A DNA stretch of 64,000 bases from Ephydatia muelleri (taxonomy: Eukaryota; Porifera; Demospongiae; Spongillida; Spongillidae). The translations under genes and the position numbers were made by a program. The stretch is taken from positions 1-64,000 of the forward strand of contig JABACO010000113.1 in NCBI GenBank assembly GCA_013339895.1, read 5' to 3'. Positions 42,346-52,917 of the stretch are shown here, piece after piece. The notes under the pieces are model-generated. The model ran no database searches, was not told the DNA's origin, and saw only the letters and a program-made list of their open reading frames with translations. How positions within the stretch are numbered: the stretch's first letter is position 1; every line of letters starts with the position of its first letter.

Positions 42346-42894
42346 GTTTGTGTCCCATTTTATTAATCATTATTCATTATGCCATAGTACATCAAAATCA
42401 TCCATTTACTATTACCATCAATTACCCAGACTTTCTGTGGGTCAAGTGGTTTGGCCTTCTTTCTCCTCTTTGTCTAACAGCATTGTATCATTAGCCATTT
42501 CTTCTCGGCTGAACAAAACATCCATTCCTTGCAGACAGAATTTTGCAGGATCTTTGGGTGGGATGGCCAAAATGTCCATATCTCTAATACACTTCATGGC
42601 AGTCATTTTTACTTTTATACAAGCATTTTGTGTACTGTTGTATCAGTGCTAGCTTATAAGTACCTACATATCTTCATCCTTATAAATCTGAAGGATATTC
42701 CTGCAAGCAGGACCTGCTCTAAAAAGCAATGATTGGGTATTTTGCATGGATAAAGGTCTTAAAACAGCACTTGGAGGGTTCATCTTCGCTAAACCAAAAT
42801 CCTTCCATAATGAAAACCTTCTAGTAGCACACTGAACACATACATAACAGCAAACAGCCATACAAAACAAAGTTATTATAGTTGCTGTTAATGT

Positions 42895-43160
42895 TTGTCA
42901 ATATTGCGATCTGTAACAGTACAGCTCAAATTTAGAGATATTGATGTGTAGGTCAAGAGGGGGGGTCCTAACTCCTGTACAAGGGTCATGGATGAAGATT
43001 TCTTGCCTGCTAAGATGCCATCGTCAAGATACCAAGTTTGGAATAATAAATGGTTGCGCTCCGTATCCTCTTTAATAGCTCCAGCAACCTTATGCTAGAC
43101 CAAAGAAAACAGAAAAGGACCCGGTGGGTCTCCCTGCTGCACACCTGATTCAAATCCACC
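42895..43160 (-). pseudogene. Non-LTR RT fragment, second duplicated copy
   Basis: Homologue of 31307-31570. Here the box reads TGGTATCTTGACGATGGC on the minus strand, that is YLDDG, so the catalytic pair is intact where the other copy has YLDN. The NAFNLVSR end is deleted, and the segment joins directly to the downstream shared block. Confidence 0.6.
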
Positions 43161-43559
43161 TTGAGAACAGAAAATCAATTTCATTCCAATGCTTATTCAT
43201 ATAGGCCCTTATTCCATGAATAATCTTTTCTGAACCCATCAGGAAGCCTCACCAAATTGTATGGGCTCAAAACAATCGATAACCCTATGTTTGATGACAG
43301 CACAGAAGCATTTCCCTGCCAACTACCTCAGGACCACACCCACAGCAATTGGTCTTATGTCCAAGGTACAACAAGGCTTTAACTTGCTGAGCGCTGTCAA
43401 GGACCCACCTTCACCGAGTCTGCATAATGGTAACCAGGACTAATTTGTAATTAGCACATGATACACAGCAAAAATGAAACATGCAAGTGCTGAACTTCAA
43501 ATACCTTTTATAATCGTCCATGACTTTGTACACCTAACAGCATAAAGCTGCGAAACGCA

Positions 43560-43850
43560 GTGTAATTATCTTTGACAGGTTGGAACTCTTAGTTCCATGT
43601 CACACGATGTGTGGGTCAAGTACTGCTATAAATCTTTGTTTGCTGTTTATCTCTGATACATATTCGGTAAAGTCCGGTTTAGATCCGTCAAAGATGACAA
43701 AATTATCATGTATGTATCTGTTCCATAGGATGATTTAATCATGACCTATGTGTTGCAGGGTCTTTTCAAGTAGACCCATGTAGATGCATGCATATGATGG
43801 GGAGCATTTATTACCCATTTAAAACTGCCTTTGTCTGCCTTGTTTATTAA
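43560..43850 (-). pseudogene. Reverse transcriptase fragment, second RT type
   Basis: The minus-strand frame reads MGNKCSPSYACIYMGLLEKT, then after a TAA RYIHDNFVIFDGSKPDFTEY and VSEINSKQRF. This is the RT block order G-x-K-x-x-P-S-Y-A then R-Y-I-D-D, here with His replacing the first catalytic Asp. It resembles the Penelope-like RT type rather than the YLDDG type nearby. Stops and the mutated box show a dead copy. Confidence 0.55.
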
Positions 43851-45065
43851 TAAGGCGTGTCCTCCTTGAGCTTAGTTAACACTCTGCGTTCAGCTATGGT
43901 GAGGTTGGTGCGGAAAATAAACTGTTCATCAATGTTTTATTGTCAATGAACTTCCAAATACCACCAATGATTGTTTGTAGTGTGTACCCAGTAGGCGATG
44001 GAGTGCAACATCCACTTAGCGTGTAAATGAGTTCATCCATATCTCTCTGGTTTAATTCCTATATATACAAGTCGTGCTAAAGTGTTATACATGTACATGT
44101 CTTGCAATTGCATACCTAGATAGTGCTGCTGCCGTCATGGAACGACACCATGACATGTATCTATGCTAAATGGTGTGATATTGAATAAGCACAAAGAAAG
44201 TGCATTTAGCACGCACGGCCTCGTTGCGCACTTTAGACTCTCAGCGACATGTTGCAAATGTGCTACACGTGTTCTTTCCACGTACAGCCGTAAACCACAT
44301 ATATGCATAGAGGGAGGGAGTGTTTCTTGCATACGCAACATCACAGCATCATGATAGCACATGTACTCAATACGAATAACTTTCATGCGTGCATAATACA
44401 ACGTAGGGTACAGGGACGCCTAAACCCTCAAGGTGTTGCCGTGGTATGCTCTTCACTTCTTCTTGGGCGGCTACCCTCTCTTCTTAGCAGCTAATTGGAT
44501 AGATTTTTTAGGCTTCAGTTCAATGCAATCAGTATCAGTTACTTGTACTACGCAAACATGCCCTCACAACTACTAAGGTTGCCCTACACTCTGTCCTAAC
44601 TTAATGAAAGTTTTTACAGCGATGCGAGTTTTTCGAACCCTATTAGCGCAACGATCTGCATTTTTCTACTCGCCGCGTGCATAATACCATAATCTGCACA
44701 GCGCAATCGCGCAACTCTAGGGGGATCTGTGTAAGATCTGTCCAAGGTGGCAAATGCTATGTAATGACTGGGCTGCTAGTTGTGTGTTATATGATCATTA
44801 AGTAATGCTGGGCCCGGTTCATTAAGAAATGGCTAGTACTTTCGTAAATGTAGACGGAGGTATGACCCCTAGTTATGTAAAAAGAGGGAAAAAACCCTTG
44901 CCCCACAGCTATGAAACACTAAAAATGGTGAAATGAATAGAAGCTTCTAGCTATAGCTATTTGAATATATAGTACTTGTGTGAACTTTTGTGTTTCGTGA
45001 TATGACAAGCTGATCACCACCACCTTAGAGTTAAAGACAACTCTTTCGTTTTGCGGTAACTATTT

Positions 45066-46224
45066 ATGTTTACAGTTTACATAAACTCAGTGGCTAGGAT
45101 TTTGAGGAGGGGATGACAGTGCTGACTGCGCTTTCCCAGACACCCTAGCAAAGGGGCACGCTCCCATTTTCATCCATATATGCCCCCCCCCCCCCCCCCT
45201 AACACAAAATCCTGTATATAGCCCGCCAGCCGACCGCGCCACTAACAGTTGCTATGTATTGATAACGATTTATAACGCAAGTACACAACCTCGAGGCTCG
45301 GAGCACTGTATATTACAGTACAGTACAAGCTTACCTTTCTGAAGACTGTTAACCAGTGAAAATAGAGAGGGAGTGGCAACGCGTCACGTGAGCCATAGAG
45401 ATACGCATGCCATCGAATCGCACCTGCGTAGAAGTGAGGACAGATCGCTGGTTTGTTTGAACTAATTTTGATTGAAATATTCCAAGTTCGCTCGCCATCA
45501 CTACGTGTTGCCACGAGGGCACAGATTGGAGCTTTTTTGCCATAATACAGAACAAATCAATGGCTGGCCTAGCCATGGAAGGAATCAAACACATTGTGGG
45601 ACGATGTAGCTCACAAACGGCTTCAAAGCATGGAAGACTCTGGGAGGGCTTGTGGTGAGGCTGTAGGATACGTGACAGGAATATTTACCCTTCCCATGCA
45701 ACGTTTAGGGTGTGATCTTGTTCCTCCTGTATCATGCTCGCTTCACCCAACCCACTTGACATATAATTGGTGCCGCATCTGCTGTGCACGTCACTGTCAT
45801 TACCAACTAGTCAACATACCACTGCCATCTTACCTACCTACGCAGAGCAGGGGCCAGCTACCTATAACTAGATTTGACCTAATTTTGAGGTGGTAGACTC
45901 ATACCACCTCAAGGGAAAAAACAAAAACCATGTTAATACTGCTCTGCCTAACACCCAAAATAAACAACATGATAGCAACAGGACCACTTGATTCCTTGTG
46001 GCTAGTCTGCCTCATATTTACTGTATAAACAGCTTGGTATATATTAGCATATATTAAACATCAGTACATTAGTGCTATGAACGTGTGACAAATATTTGGC
46101 TTCATTAATACGATTGTTTGGCTCCATAGGGTTTTAAAAGCTGGCTAGTAGGTGCTGGATTCTGAGCCCGGATGGAGATGGATCTGCAGCTGATCCTTTT
46201 GGAAATGACTGCGAAACTCCTAGG
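45066..46224. other. Intergenic DNA with a 17-base poly-C
   Basis: Poly-C run at 45183-45199. A 60-bp block at 45548-45608 recurs at 46553-46614. The minus-strand frames around 45242-45594 and the plus frame at 45594-45896 show no recognisable domain. Confidence 0.4.
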
Positions 46225-46614
46225 ATGTTAAAATCAGGACCAATGGATATCGGAGCAGTAGGAAACTGGGGAACGTGTGGAGGTGGGCAGCTTGGATGTT
46301 TGGAAATGTGTTATCGTTGCTTGGAGCTATGCCTGCTGAGAGAAGAATGTCACATGCTCCCAAAAATACCTGCCTTAGCTAATGAGATTGCTGATCTGTG
46401 GTTCTTCACCAAAGGCCTGTCTATTGTAGTATTTCCTTTTACTAGGTTCCACAAGAGTCCAAACTCATTGTCAGACCAAGGATTGTACAAGGCCTTGATG
46501 CAGGTGGGCTTAAGGTTTGATGATGGAAGAACACACTTTGGCAACACAAATACAGAACAGATCAATGGCTGGCCTAGCCATGGAAGGAATCAAGCACATT
46601 GTGGGACGATGTAG
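46225..46614 (+). CDS. Unrecognised ORF, Cys-rich N-terminal half
   Basis: 129 open codons with WGTCGGGQLGCLEMCYRCLE near the start and INGWPSHGRNQAHCG at the end. Five or six Cys residues sit in the first third. No signal peptide or family was recognised. The last 60 bp (TGGCTGGCCTAGCCATGG core) is a direct repeat of 45548-45608, so this ORF end is part of a duplicated or element-border sequence. It may be a fragment of a transposon protein or a chance ORF. Confidence 0.25.
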   Translation: MLKSGPMDIGAVGNWGTCGGGQLGCLEMCYRCLELCLLREECHMLPKIPALANEIADLWFFTKGLSIVVFPFTRFHKSPNSLSDQGLYKALMQVGLRFDDGRTHFGNTNTEQINGWPSHGRNQAHCGTM

Positions 46615-46681
46615 TTTGGTTTGTTTGGTTGGGGACATTGACTCTTAAAATCGCTCTTTGCTCATATAGTACATGAACTCA

Positions 46682-47065
46682 TCATGCTGGCTCCCACTTG
46701 TGCACGCACTTGCATGCATTGTCTGCGCCCTTTCCAGTCGGACCTTCCTGGCCTCTTGTAGCGGATTTGAAGAGCTGCTCATACGTGCCCCGTAGAGATT
46801 TGGTCTGAAGTACACGCAGAGATGGTTCGTTTATGGTTTCTAGAGTTTCTTTTGAATTTCTCATGTTCTGTCTCTGACTGTTTTCGTAGTGGATCATGGC
46901 TATTCTCATGTATCCCAGCGTGTTTATTTTGGTTTGTTCTTTCCACAGTTTGGTGGTGGTTTCGTTGGCCGACACTAGCATCATCCTAGGCTCGACACTA
47001 AGGCCCCTAGGGAGTTTTGCCGGTGGCCTCAGCCCTTTGGAGGTATTCCAGATGGTGGGAGGCAT
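46682..47065 (-). CDS. Unrecognised ORF, basic
   Basis: 127 open codons including MPPTIWNTSKGLRPPAKLPR and KLWKEQTKINTLGYMRIAMI, basic overall. An upstream minus-strand piece (about 47220-47080: EYGIDTILQPIVNDVKRLEK) is open in another frame and has a transposon-protein look (acidic/hydrophobic helix before a decayed gap). No confident family assignment. Confidence 0.3.
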   Translation of the reverse strand: MPPTIWNTSKGLRPPAKLPRGLSVEPRMMLVSANETTTKLWKEQTKINTLGYMRIAMIHYENSQRQNMRNSKETLETINEPSLRVLQTKSLRGTYEQLFKSATRGQEGPTGKGADNACKCVHKWEPA

Positions 47066-47434
47066 GAGCGATGTCTAACATCATTTTTTTATGTTGGCCA
47101 TCACTGCATTATGAAGTCCCATATGTGAATGGTATACCTTCTCAAGTCTTTTGACATCGTTGACTATTGGTTGGAGGATGGTGTCAATTCCATATTCTTC
47201 AATGTAGGATTATTTACAGACACAGAGCAATTGGATACAGCAAAGTTTTGGGGGTAAATTATCAAGTGTGAAGTAAATCATTCCTACAGTGTGTATGATA
47301 ATATCATACATATTAATTTTACATGTTATTGCCATTCACCTCCAACTCCTGTTCCAGACGTAGACCCAGAGGTCGAGGATGCTTTGTGTCCACCTGAAAG
47401 AGGTCTTTTTTACCTTAACTTGTGTAGTATCATT

Positions 47435-48340
47435 CGCTCTTTTCCTCATCTTGAGCTGGACTTTCTGTTGGTCAAGTGGAGGGTTTGGCCTTCTTTCTCC
47501 TCTTTGTCTAACAGCTTTGTATCGTCCTTTAGCCATTTCATCTCTGCTGAACAAAACATCAATTCCTTGCAGACAGAATTTCACAGGATCTTTGGGCGGG
47601 ATGGCCAAAATGTCAACATCTCCAATACACTTCGTGTCAGTCATGATTATGGGAAGAGGGCCATTACCAGGGAACGTGGTAGTTGTATACTTTTTACAAG
47701 GGTTTTTAGTACTGTTGTATCAGCGCTCTTTTCCTCATCTTGAGCCGGATTTTCTCTCGGTCAAGTGGAGGGTTAGGCTAATTCACCCCTTTGTCTAACA
47801 GCTTTGTATCGTCCTTTAGCCATTTCATCTCTGCTGAACAAAACATCAATTCCTTGCAGACTGAATTTCACAGGATTTTTGGGTGGGATGGCCAAAATGT
47901 CTACATCTCCAATACACTTCATGTCAGACATTGTGATATTAAATTATGGGAAGAGAGGGCCATTACCAAGGAACGTGGTAGTCGTAGACTTTTTACAAGC
48001 CTTTTGAGTACTGTTGTATCAGCGCTTTTTCCTCATCTTGAGCCAGACTTTCTGTGGGTAAAGTGTAGGAGGATTTGGCCTTCTTTCTCTTCTTTGTCTA
48101 ACAGCTTTGTATCGTCCTTTAGCCATTTCATCTCTGCTGAACAAAACATTAATTCCTTGCAGACAGAATTTCACAGGATCTTTGGGCAGGATGGCCAAAA
48201 TGTCAGCATCTCCAATACACTTCATGTCAGTCATAATTATGTGGAGAGAGCCATTACCAGGGAACGTGGTAGTTGTATACCTTTTACAAGCATATTTTTT
48301 AGTGTTACTGTTGTATCAGCGCTCTTTTCCTCATCTTGAG
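47435..48340 (-). repeat. Tandem array of three coding-like units of about 295 bp
   Basis: Units start at 47435, 47724 and 48023 (289, 299, 297 bp), with a partial fourth start at 48320, each marked by GCTCTTTTCCTCATCTTGAG. Each unit on the minus strand is open for about 70 codons and encodes KCIGDVDILAIPP, DPVKFCLQGIDVLFSRDEMA and KGRYKAVRQR. The L-F-S-R-D-E-M-A block faintly resembles the C-terminal helices of BEN domains; this is weak. Differences between units are mostly substitutions that keep the frame in part. Solo copies are at 30905-31070 and 42475-42650. It could be an array of duplicated exons or of a small element. Confidence 0.7.
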
Positions 48341-48793
48341 CAGTCGTTACGAACCAAATTTTTCGTGACACTACTCCACGATTGATAATATCTCTTAAAT
48401 ATTTAACTGTATAGCCACTTCCGGGTGGCTTAATCATTATCAGTTTACAACCGCTTGTGTCCAACAATGAATACCCTCCACAATCCCATCTATGTGTTTT
48501 AGAGCCCCACCCCCATGAGCTCAGACGTGATCACATGGTGCTGAACCCAACCTCCGCTCCACCGCCTAGACCAAGGTACAAATGGCTTGAAAGGCAGCAC
48601 TAATTCCAAATATAATGTTCTATTGAAGGAAATAGCACCTGTTTTCCAACAGTAGAGCGACATTTGACTGATGACCAAGCACAACAATCTACACTTGTTA
48701 TAATTATAGAAGACCATGACACTGTTGCTATTGATCAAACAAATGTAACTCTAAGCTTTGATGAAGATCTGTAGAAGAACAGGCTATTTTCAG
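48341..48793. other. Intergenic DNA
   Basis: A minus-strand frame near 48467-48300 (CKLIMIKPPGSGYTVKYLRD) has no recognised family. Nothing else was supported. Confidence 0.3.
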
Positions 48794-49356
48794 TCATAAG
48801 AAATGATGGAAAAGAGGCTCCATCTGATTGCATGGAACCACGCACATGGGTAGATTGCATTGCTTGCATTTGTAGAATGTTGTTGTCTTGCGTCCCCTCC
48901 CCTTTTTGTTAGAACACACAGCACAGTTATGTTGTTCTCTTTTTCCTGTGGGGTTAGAGTCATACATAGCTATGAAGTGAGCCGGGCAGCTGTTGGTAGT
49001 CCACATTTATGAGGTCCACTCTGCACATGTTCATTTGGTGGGGTATGTGCTGCACCAGCATCCACTAGCAGCTGTTGTGCCAATTCTGTCCTAAACCTCT
49101 GGTGTGTGAGAGGCTTTTGCTTCACTTGCTTTAATGCATACAGAATGTATGCATTTACAATCGCCATTTCAATCAGATGGAAAAAGCCTCTTTTCCACCA
49201 TTTCTTACTTCTATGATTGAACCCATAGTAACTGGTCATTTGGTCATGGCGGTCAACTCCATTCGTAAAATGGTTGTATTGGTCAATGCAAAGTGGTTTA
49301 GAAACAATTTCCACCCTACCTGCATATATATATGCACTTGGCGGTCAAAGAGTTAA
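48794..49356 (-). pseudogene. piggyBac transposase relic 2 (C-terminus with Cys-rich domain), TTAA border
   Basis: Minus-strand frames give KPLCIDQYNHFTNGVDRHDQ, SKKWWKRGFFHLIEMAIVNA, and then HNCAVCSNKKGRGRKTTTFY with KCKQCNLPMCVVPC. These are the V-D-x-x-D-Q, K-W-W-K and C-terminal cross-brace zinc motifs of PGBD4-like transposases. At 49353-49356 is TTAA, immediately followed (minus strand) by CTCTTTGACCGCCAAGTGCA, a plausible piggyBac terminal repeat. The N-terminal two thirds are deleted. The other end was not found. Confidence 0.7.
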
Positions 49357-49864
49357 TCCACAATTTTCAATTCGCCAAATTGCCTCCCACATCGGATCAT
49401 ACATTTGATCACCACATAAATCATTGCAGGGAAACTGGGCATAAGGGAACTGCAAACTATTGAACAATCCACGAACCATAAACATAACCATTGTTTTGGC
49501 TAGCCTAGGACCCTGTACCCCTTCATTTAATACTGACTGCTCGCTCATAGTTCATTAAATGCTCATTTACAGAACCCAGATTAGCGAAACCGACTAATTC
49601 CCCATTGTGCTTGTCATACACAAGATCTTCACGGATGTACATCTCATCCATCAATGAAATATTGCACTTTTCCCTTTCAGGACAGCTCTCAACCTTGGAG
49701 GCTTCCCTTAGCATAGTATCAACTTGCGCTGAAAATCCACAAGAAGCTTTCACATAGTGCGTATAGTCTCGCTGTGTACGTTGAGAAGGCAGACGTAAGC
49801 ACCCTGAATCCCTTAATGCCTCATAGGCTCCACTAGATCTGTATGCAAAGACGTAATCAAGCAC
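49357..49864 (-). pseudogene. P-element-like (THAP9-type) transposase fragment
   Basis: Minus-strand frames read YEALRDSGCLRLPSQRTQRD, ISLMDEMYIREDLVYDKHNG and ELVGFANLGSVNEHL, then, after a frame change near 49545, LAKTMVMFMVRGLFNSLQFP and YAQFPC. L-x-D-E-M-x-I-x-x-x-L-V-Y-D is the first catalytic block of the P-element RNase H-like fold, and M-V-R-G-L-F-x-x-L-x-F-P-Y-A is its next conserved strand. The remainder, including the second Asp (expected in an A-D-G-A block), is cut off at the TTAA junction with the piggyBac relic. Confidence 0.7.
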
Positions 49865-50464
49865 CAGACTTTATGTGCTCACTCATGTACATGTATGTAT
49901 ACTTATGCCGCAAAGACAAACACCAGCGTATCATCAAAAGGTGCCATTGCATGTTCTTGGTTGTTGTGTAGCTCCTCACCAACAGTCGTTCCTTGCATAT
50001 CACGGGTCTGCTGGAATCTTTTCTTTTACACGACGAATGGTAAAAGATGTCTTCTTGTATGCTTCGAACGTTGTACTAGTGTAGACACAGGTTGGTACCT
50101 GTAAAGAAATAGGTAAACACAACACATGTATAAATATAACGTACGGCAAAATCTAACTTACCTGTAGTTGACATGACTGGTGTGTGAGGCATCTCGATCT
50201 GAGTTTGTGCTATACCAGTTTTGCTCCATGAGCGTTGAACGAAAAAAAGTACACTTGATGCACGCTCTCTTTTAAACCAGCTGTATGTTAAAGCGTGGGG
50301 GCCATGGTTCAGTAATTATCGTATTGCAACTGAATTCACTATGTCCGCCCCTTTTACGGTGATGTACTATGACGTTTTTGTAATTTACAAGTTCGTCATC
50401 AAAATATAAATGTCATTTATGGCAACCCTTACGTCAAACCCTGCTAGACACTTTAAATTTTTGC
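49865..50464. other. Intergenic DNA, 5' side of the P-element-like fragment
   Basis: Nothing recognised; THAP zinc finger sequence was looked for and not found. Confidence 0.35.
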
Positions 50465-51165
50465 TAGGTATTTGTCACGGACCTATGACAAGGCTATGTC
50501 TTCTATGACGACGAACTTACCAAGGCTTGCGAGGCTATATGCAACTGACTAGTTTAATGTATTACAACAAACATTTGGCACACGAATACACATCTTTAAG
50601 TACTACTACAAATATTACATCAGTAGCGCAAGTACACACAACACTATATAAACTAGCTACTCTCTCTCACGGATACATGGATATAGTCTTAATCAATGTT
50701 CCTTAGGACTGAACAAACTTTCCCCGCATAATCACCATCACGATCCAGGTTGGTTATTGCAGCCAATCAGCAGAGTAATTAGTGGGTGTAGTTGCTAGTG
50801 ATGGTGGGCATCGGCAGAAATGACCGACTGTAATAATAAACGATCGAACATGGCATGAAATTGAATGGGTGACTGTTATATTCCGCTCTGCATGGTTGTC
50901 GAGGACAACAGTATGTATGTGTTCTCTGGACAGAGCGGTGCAAAGATCACCAACAACCTGTTCCAGTACAAGTTCCAAGAGAGGCAATGGATCCGCATCA
51001 GGATGGAGCACCTTTTAAGGGGATCCCTCTCTCCACCTCAGCGGTATGGTCATACCATGGTCAGCTTCGGTCGCAGTCTATACGTCTTTGGGGGTATTGC
51101 TGATGGTATCCTTGACAACAAGATTCACCACGCCTTTGACGTCGACTCTTGTTCCTGGTTCTGGC
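50465..51165 (+). repeat. Duplicated segment, copy B (with LZTR1 fragment)
   Basis: Counterpart of 26527-27265, same strand, 24 kb away. It contains about 390 bp of shared non-coding DNA followed by the kelch fragment. Confidence 0.8.
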
Positions 51166-51176
51166 CAAACTATTAG
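50865..51176 (+). pseudogene. LZTR1: Intronless LZTR1 fragment B (kelch repeats)
   Basis: One uninterrupted frame reads [59 protein letters not shown] and [10 protein letters not shown], then leaves the family abruptly at TTCTGGCCAAAC. It is colinear with LZTR1 kelch repeats 4 and 5. It has fewer frame breaks than copy A but ends earlier, without the last kelch repeat or BTB start. It starts without a usable initiator, so it is a fragment rather than a gene. Confidence 0.8.
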
Positions 51177-51600
51177 CTTATTAATTTCTCGTATCGCAAT
51201 AGTAACTTCCTGATCCACATCACTTTGTACTCCTTGCACAAAATACATTATCTCAGAAATCTGAAGGTGAAGAAAGTATCTTAGAAATGCAAAATGGTTT
51301 TGATTACATACCAATTCATAGTACTTAGTTAATGGCCAATGGCTTTCCAGGTCAAGAGATTCAGTTGCAAAATATATTTCGGCCTAGCGGGCCTTCTTCA
51401 GTTGTCTAGGTCCTCTACGGTGAGGATAGTGTGTCTGATACAAGTGGTTAATAGGTCGAAGCTGCATTTTTCAAGGGTTTCCCTCCATTCTTTTATCAGT
51501 CTATCATTGGGCCCTGGTGCTACGCATGGAACAAATGCTCTGAGTCCGTTTGGGAACACTCCTTTGTTGATAGCTTTGTTGATAGCTGTAGTCGTGTTAG
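51177..51600 (-). other. Unrecognised minus-strand ORF remnant
   Basis: The minus strand reads GVFPNGLRAFVPCVAPGPND, RLIKEWRETLEKCSFDLL and, after a stop, RRPARPKYILQL. The last motif is reminiscent of sequence at the 3' end of some Penelope-type elements, but this is not enough for assignment. Confidence 0.25.
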
Positions 51601-51860
51601 CTTTTAGATGACTGGAGACTGAGATGGTGAGCTGTTAGCTTAGCTTTTAGGCTAAGACTGAGATGGTGAGTTGTTAGCTTAGGTTTTAGCTTAGTCTTTA
51701 GGTTTAGCTTAGCTTCAGGTAGGATGTTGGTAAGTTTGATGGGGGAAAAAGACTAAGCTCATAAATGAATCAGAAGATGTTGGTGGGATGACTAAAGAAG
51801 ACTGAGATGGTGAGCTGTTAGCTAGCTTTTGGGTTTTAGCTTAGCCTTTAGGTAAATAGA
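51601..51860. repeat. Short tandem repeats of AGCTTAG/TTTTAG words
   Basis: GACTGAGATGGTGAG(C/T)TGTTAG occurs three times (about 51615, 51655, 51800), joined by strings of TTAGCTT and TTTTAGG. Confidence 0.65.
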
Positions 51861-52019
51861 GTCTCCTAGGCCGAGGCGGAACAAGAACGTCCCCCTCCAG
51901 GCGAACCATACGGCACGGGCTATAGTAGCAGACATGCAGTTCCATTGTACAAGGAAGATAACAGCATTAAACAGGAACAGAATGGTCCTCTGTGTGGTTG
52001 GTGGCCGAAAAACTTGTTT

Positions 52020-52443
52020 CTGTGGTGGAGAGTTCTGATGCCATCTTGAGATTTGAACGTTGTAGCAACCAGGAGTAGACGGCTGGCATCTGTACACAGA
52101 GAGGAGTGCGAGTCACAAGGTACCCACCCTACGACCACATCAAACACATAAATAATGTGGTGCCTTACAGACAGCGACAGCGATGTAGACAGAGAGGAGT
52201 GTGAGTCGCAAGGCACACACATCATGCATGGTTAGTATGCCCAAACAGCTGATGCCATCTTGACATTTGAACGTTGTAGCAACCAAGAGAAGATGGCTGG
52301 CATCTGTACACAGAGGAGTGCGAATCACAAGGTACCCACCCTACGACCACATCAAACACATAAATAATGTGGTGCCTTACAGACAGCGACAGCGATGTAG
52401 ACAGAGAGGAGTGCGAGTCGCAAGGCACACACATCATGCATGG
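52020..52443 (+). repeat. Tandem repeat array of about 220-bp units, left part
   Basis: Units contain GATGCCATCTTGA, GAACGTTGTAGCAACCA, GGCTGGCATCTGTACACAGA, CACAAGGTACCCACCCTACG and AGACAGCGACAGCGATGTAG. One unit lies at about 52035-52250 and another at 52254-52443. The array continues at 56416 after the transposon. The shared border word is ATCATGCATGG(TTAGTATGCCC). Confidence 0.75.
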
Positions 52444-52917
52444 GGGTCATTCCAACTCTTGTGAGCAAGAGTTGTGACTCACGTCTTCCGATTTTGCTCT
52501 AACTTCTCATATATGTTGGTCTTGATATGAAAGTGACTTGTACCATTTATTGAGTTAATAACGTTAATGGTTTACGAAATATACGCCACTGAATAATTAA
52601 TTCGTAAATGTTGCAACTTGGCACGCTCATATCTTGGCTGCTATACAATTGGCAGCAGGGTTTTTGGCATCGAATTGAAGGCCATGATGAGTAGAACTGA
52701 TCTAGGGCGATTATTTTGGGGAGTGAGTAAAGGGTTAAATTTCTAGCTTCATCAAAGTACCTTTTTAAAAAATAGAAGTGTCTACCACGTGAAATACAAG
52801 TTTTTTGTTTTATACAACTGAAGGGACTATCAATGTCTATAAGCTTCAGAAAAAAGTTTGTATATTGATTACCTCTGAGAACCAGATTTTACCAGAGGGC
52901 GCCATTTTTGTCTCAAG
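52444..52917 (+). repeat. Left terminal inverted repeat
   Basis: Inverted partner of 55937-56415. Its inner 110 bp is already open in the transposase frame (TINVYKLQKKVCILITSENQ), so the TIR seems to include transcription start, leader and first codons of the transposase gene. Confidence 0.85.

Larger units (their letters stand above)
42140..45065 (+). repeat. Segmental duplication, copy 2
   Basis: Counterpart of 30340-33310, in direct orientation about 11.7 kb downstream. Its middle (43450-44145) is occupied by a different RT relic, and it lacks about 115 bp of the RLE-type RT fragment. Confidence 0.8.
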
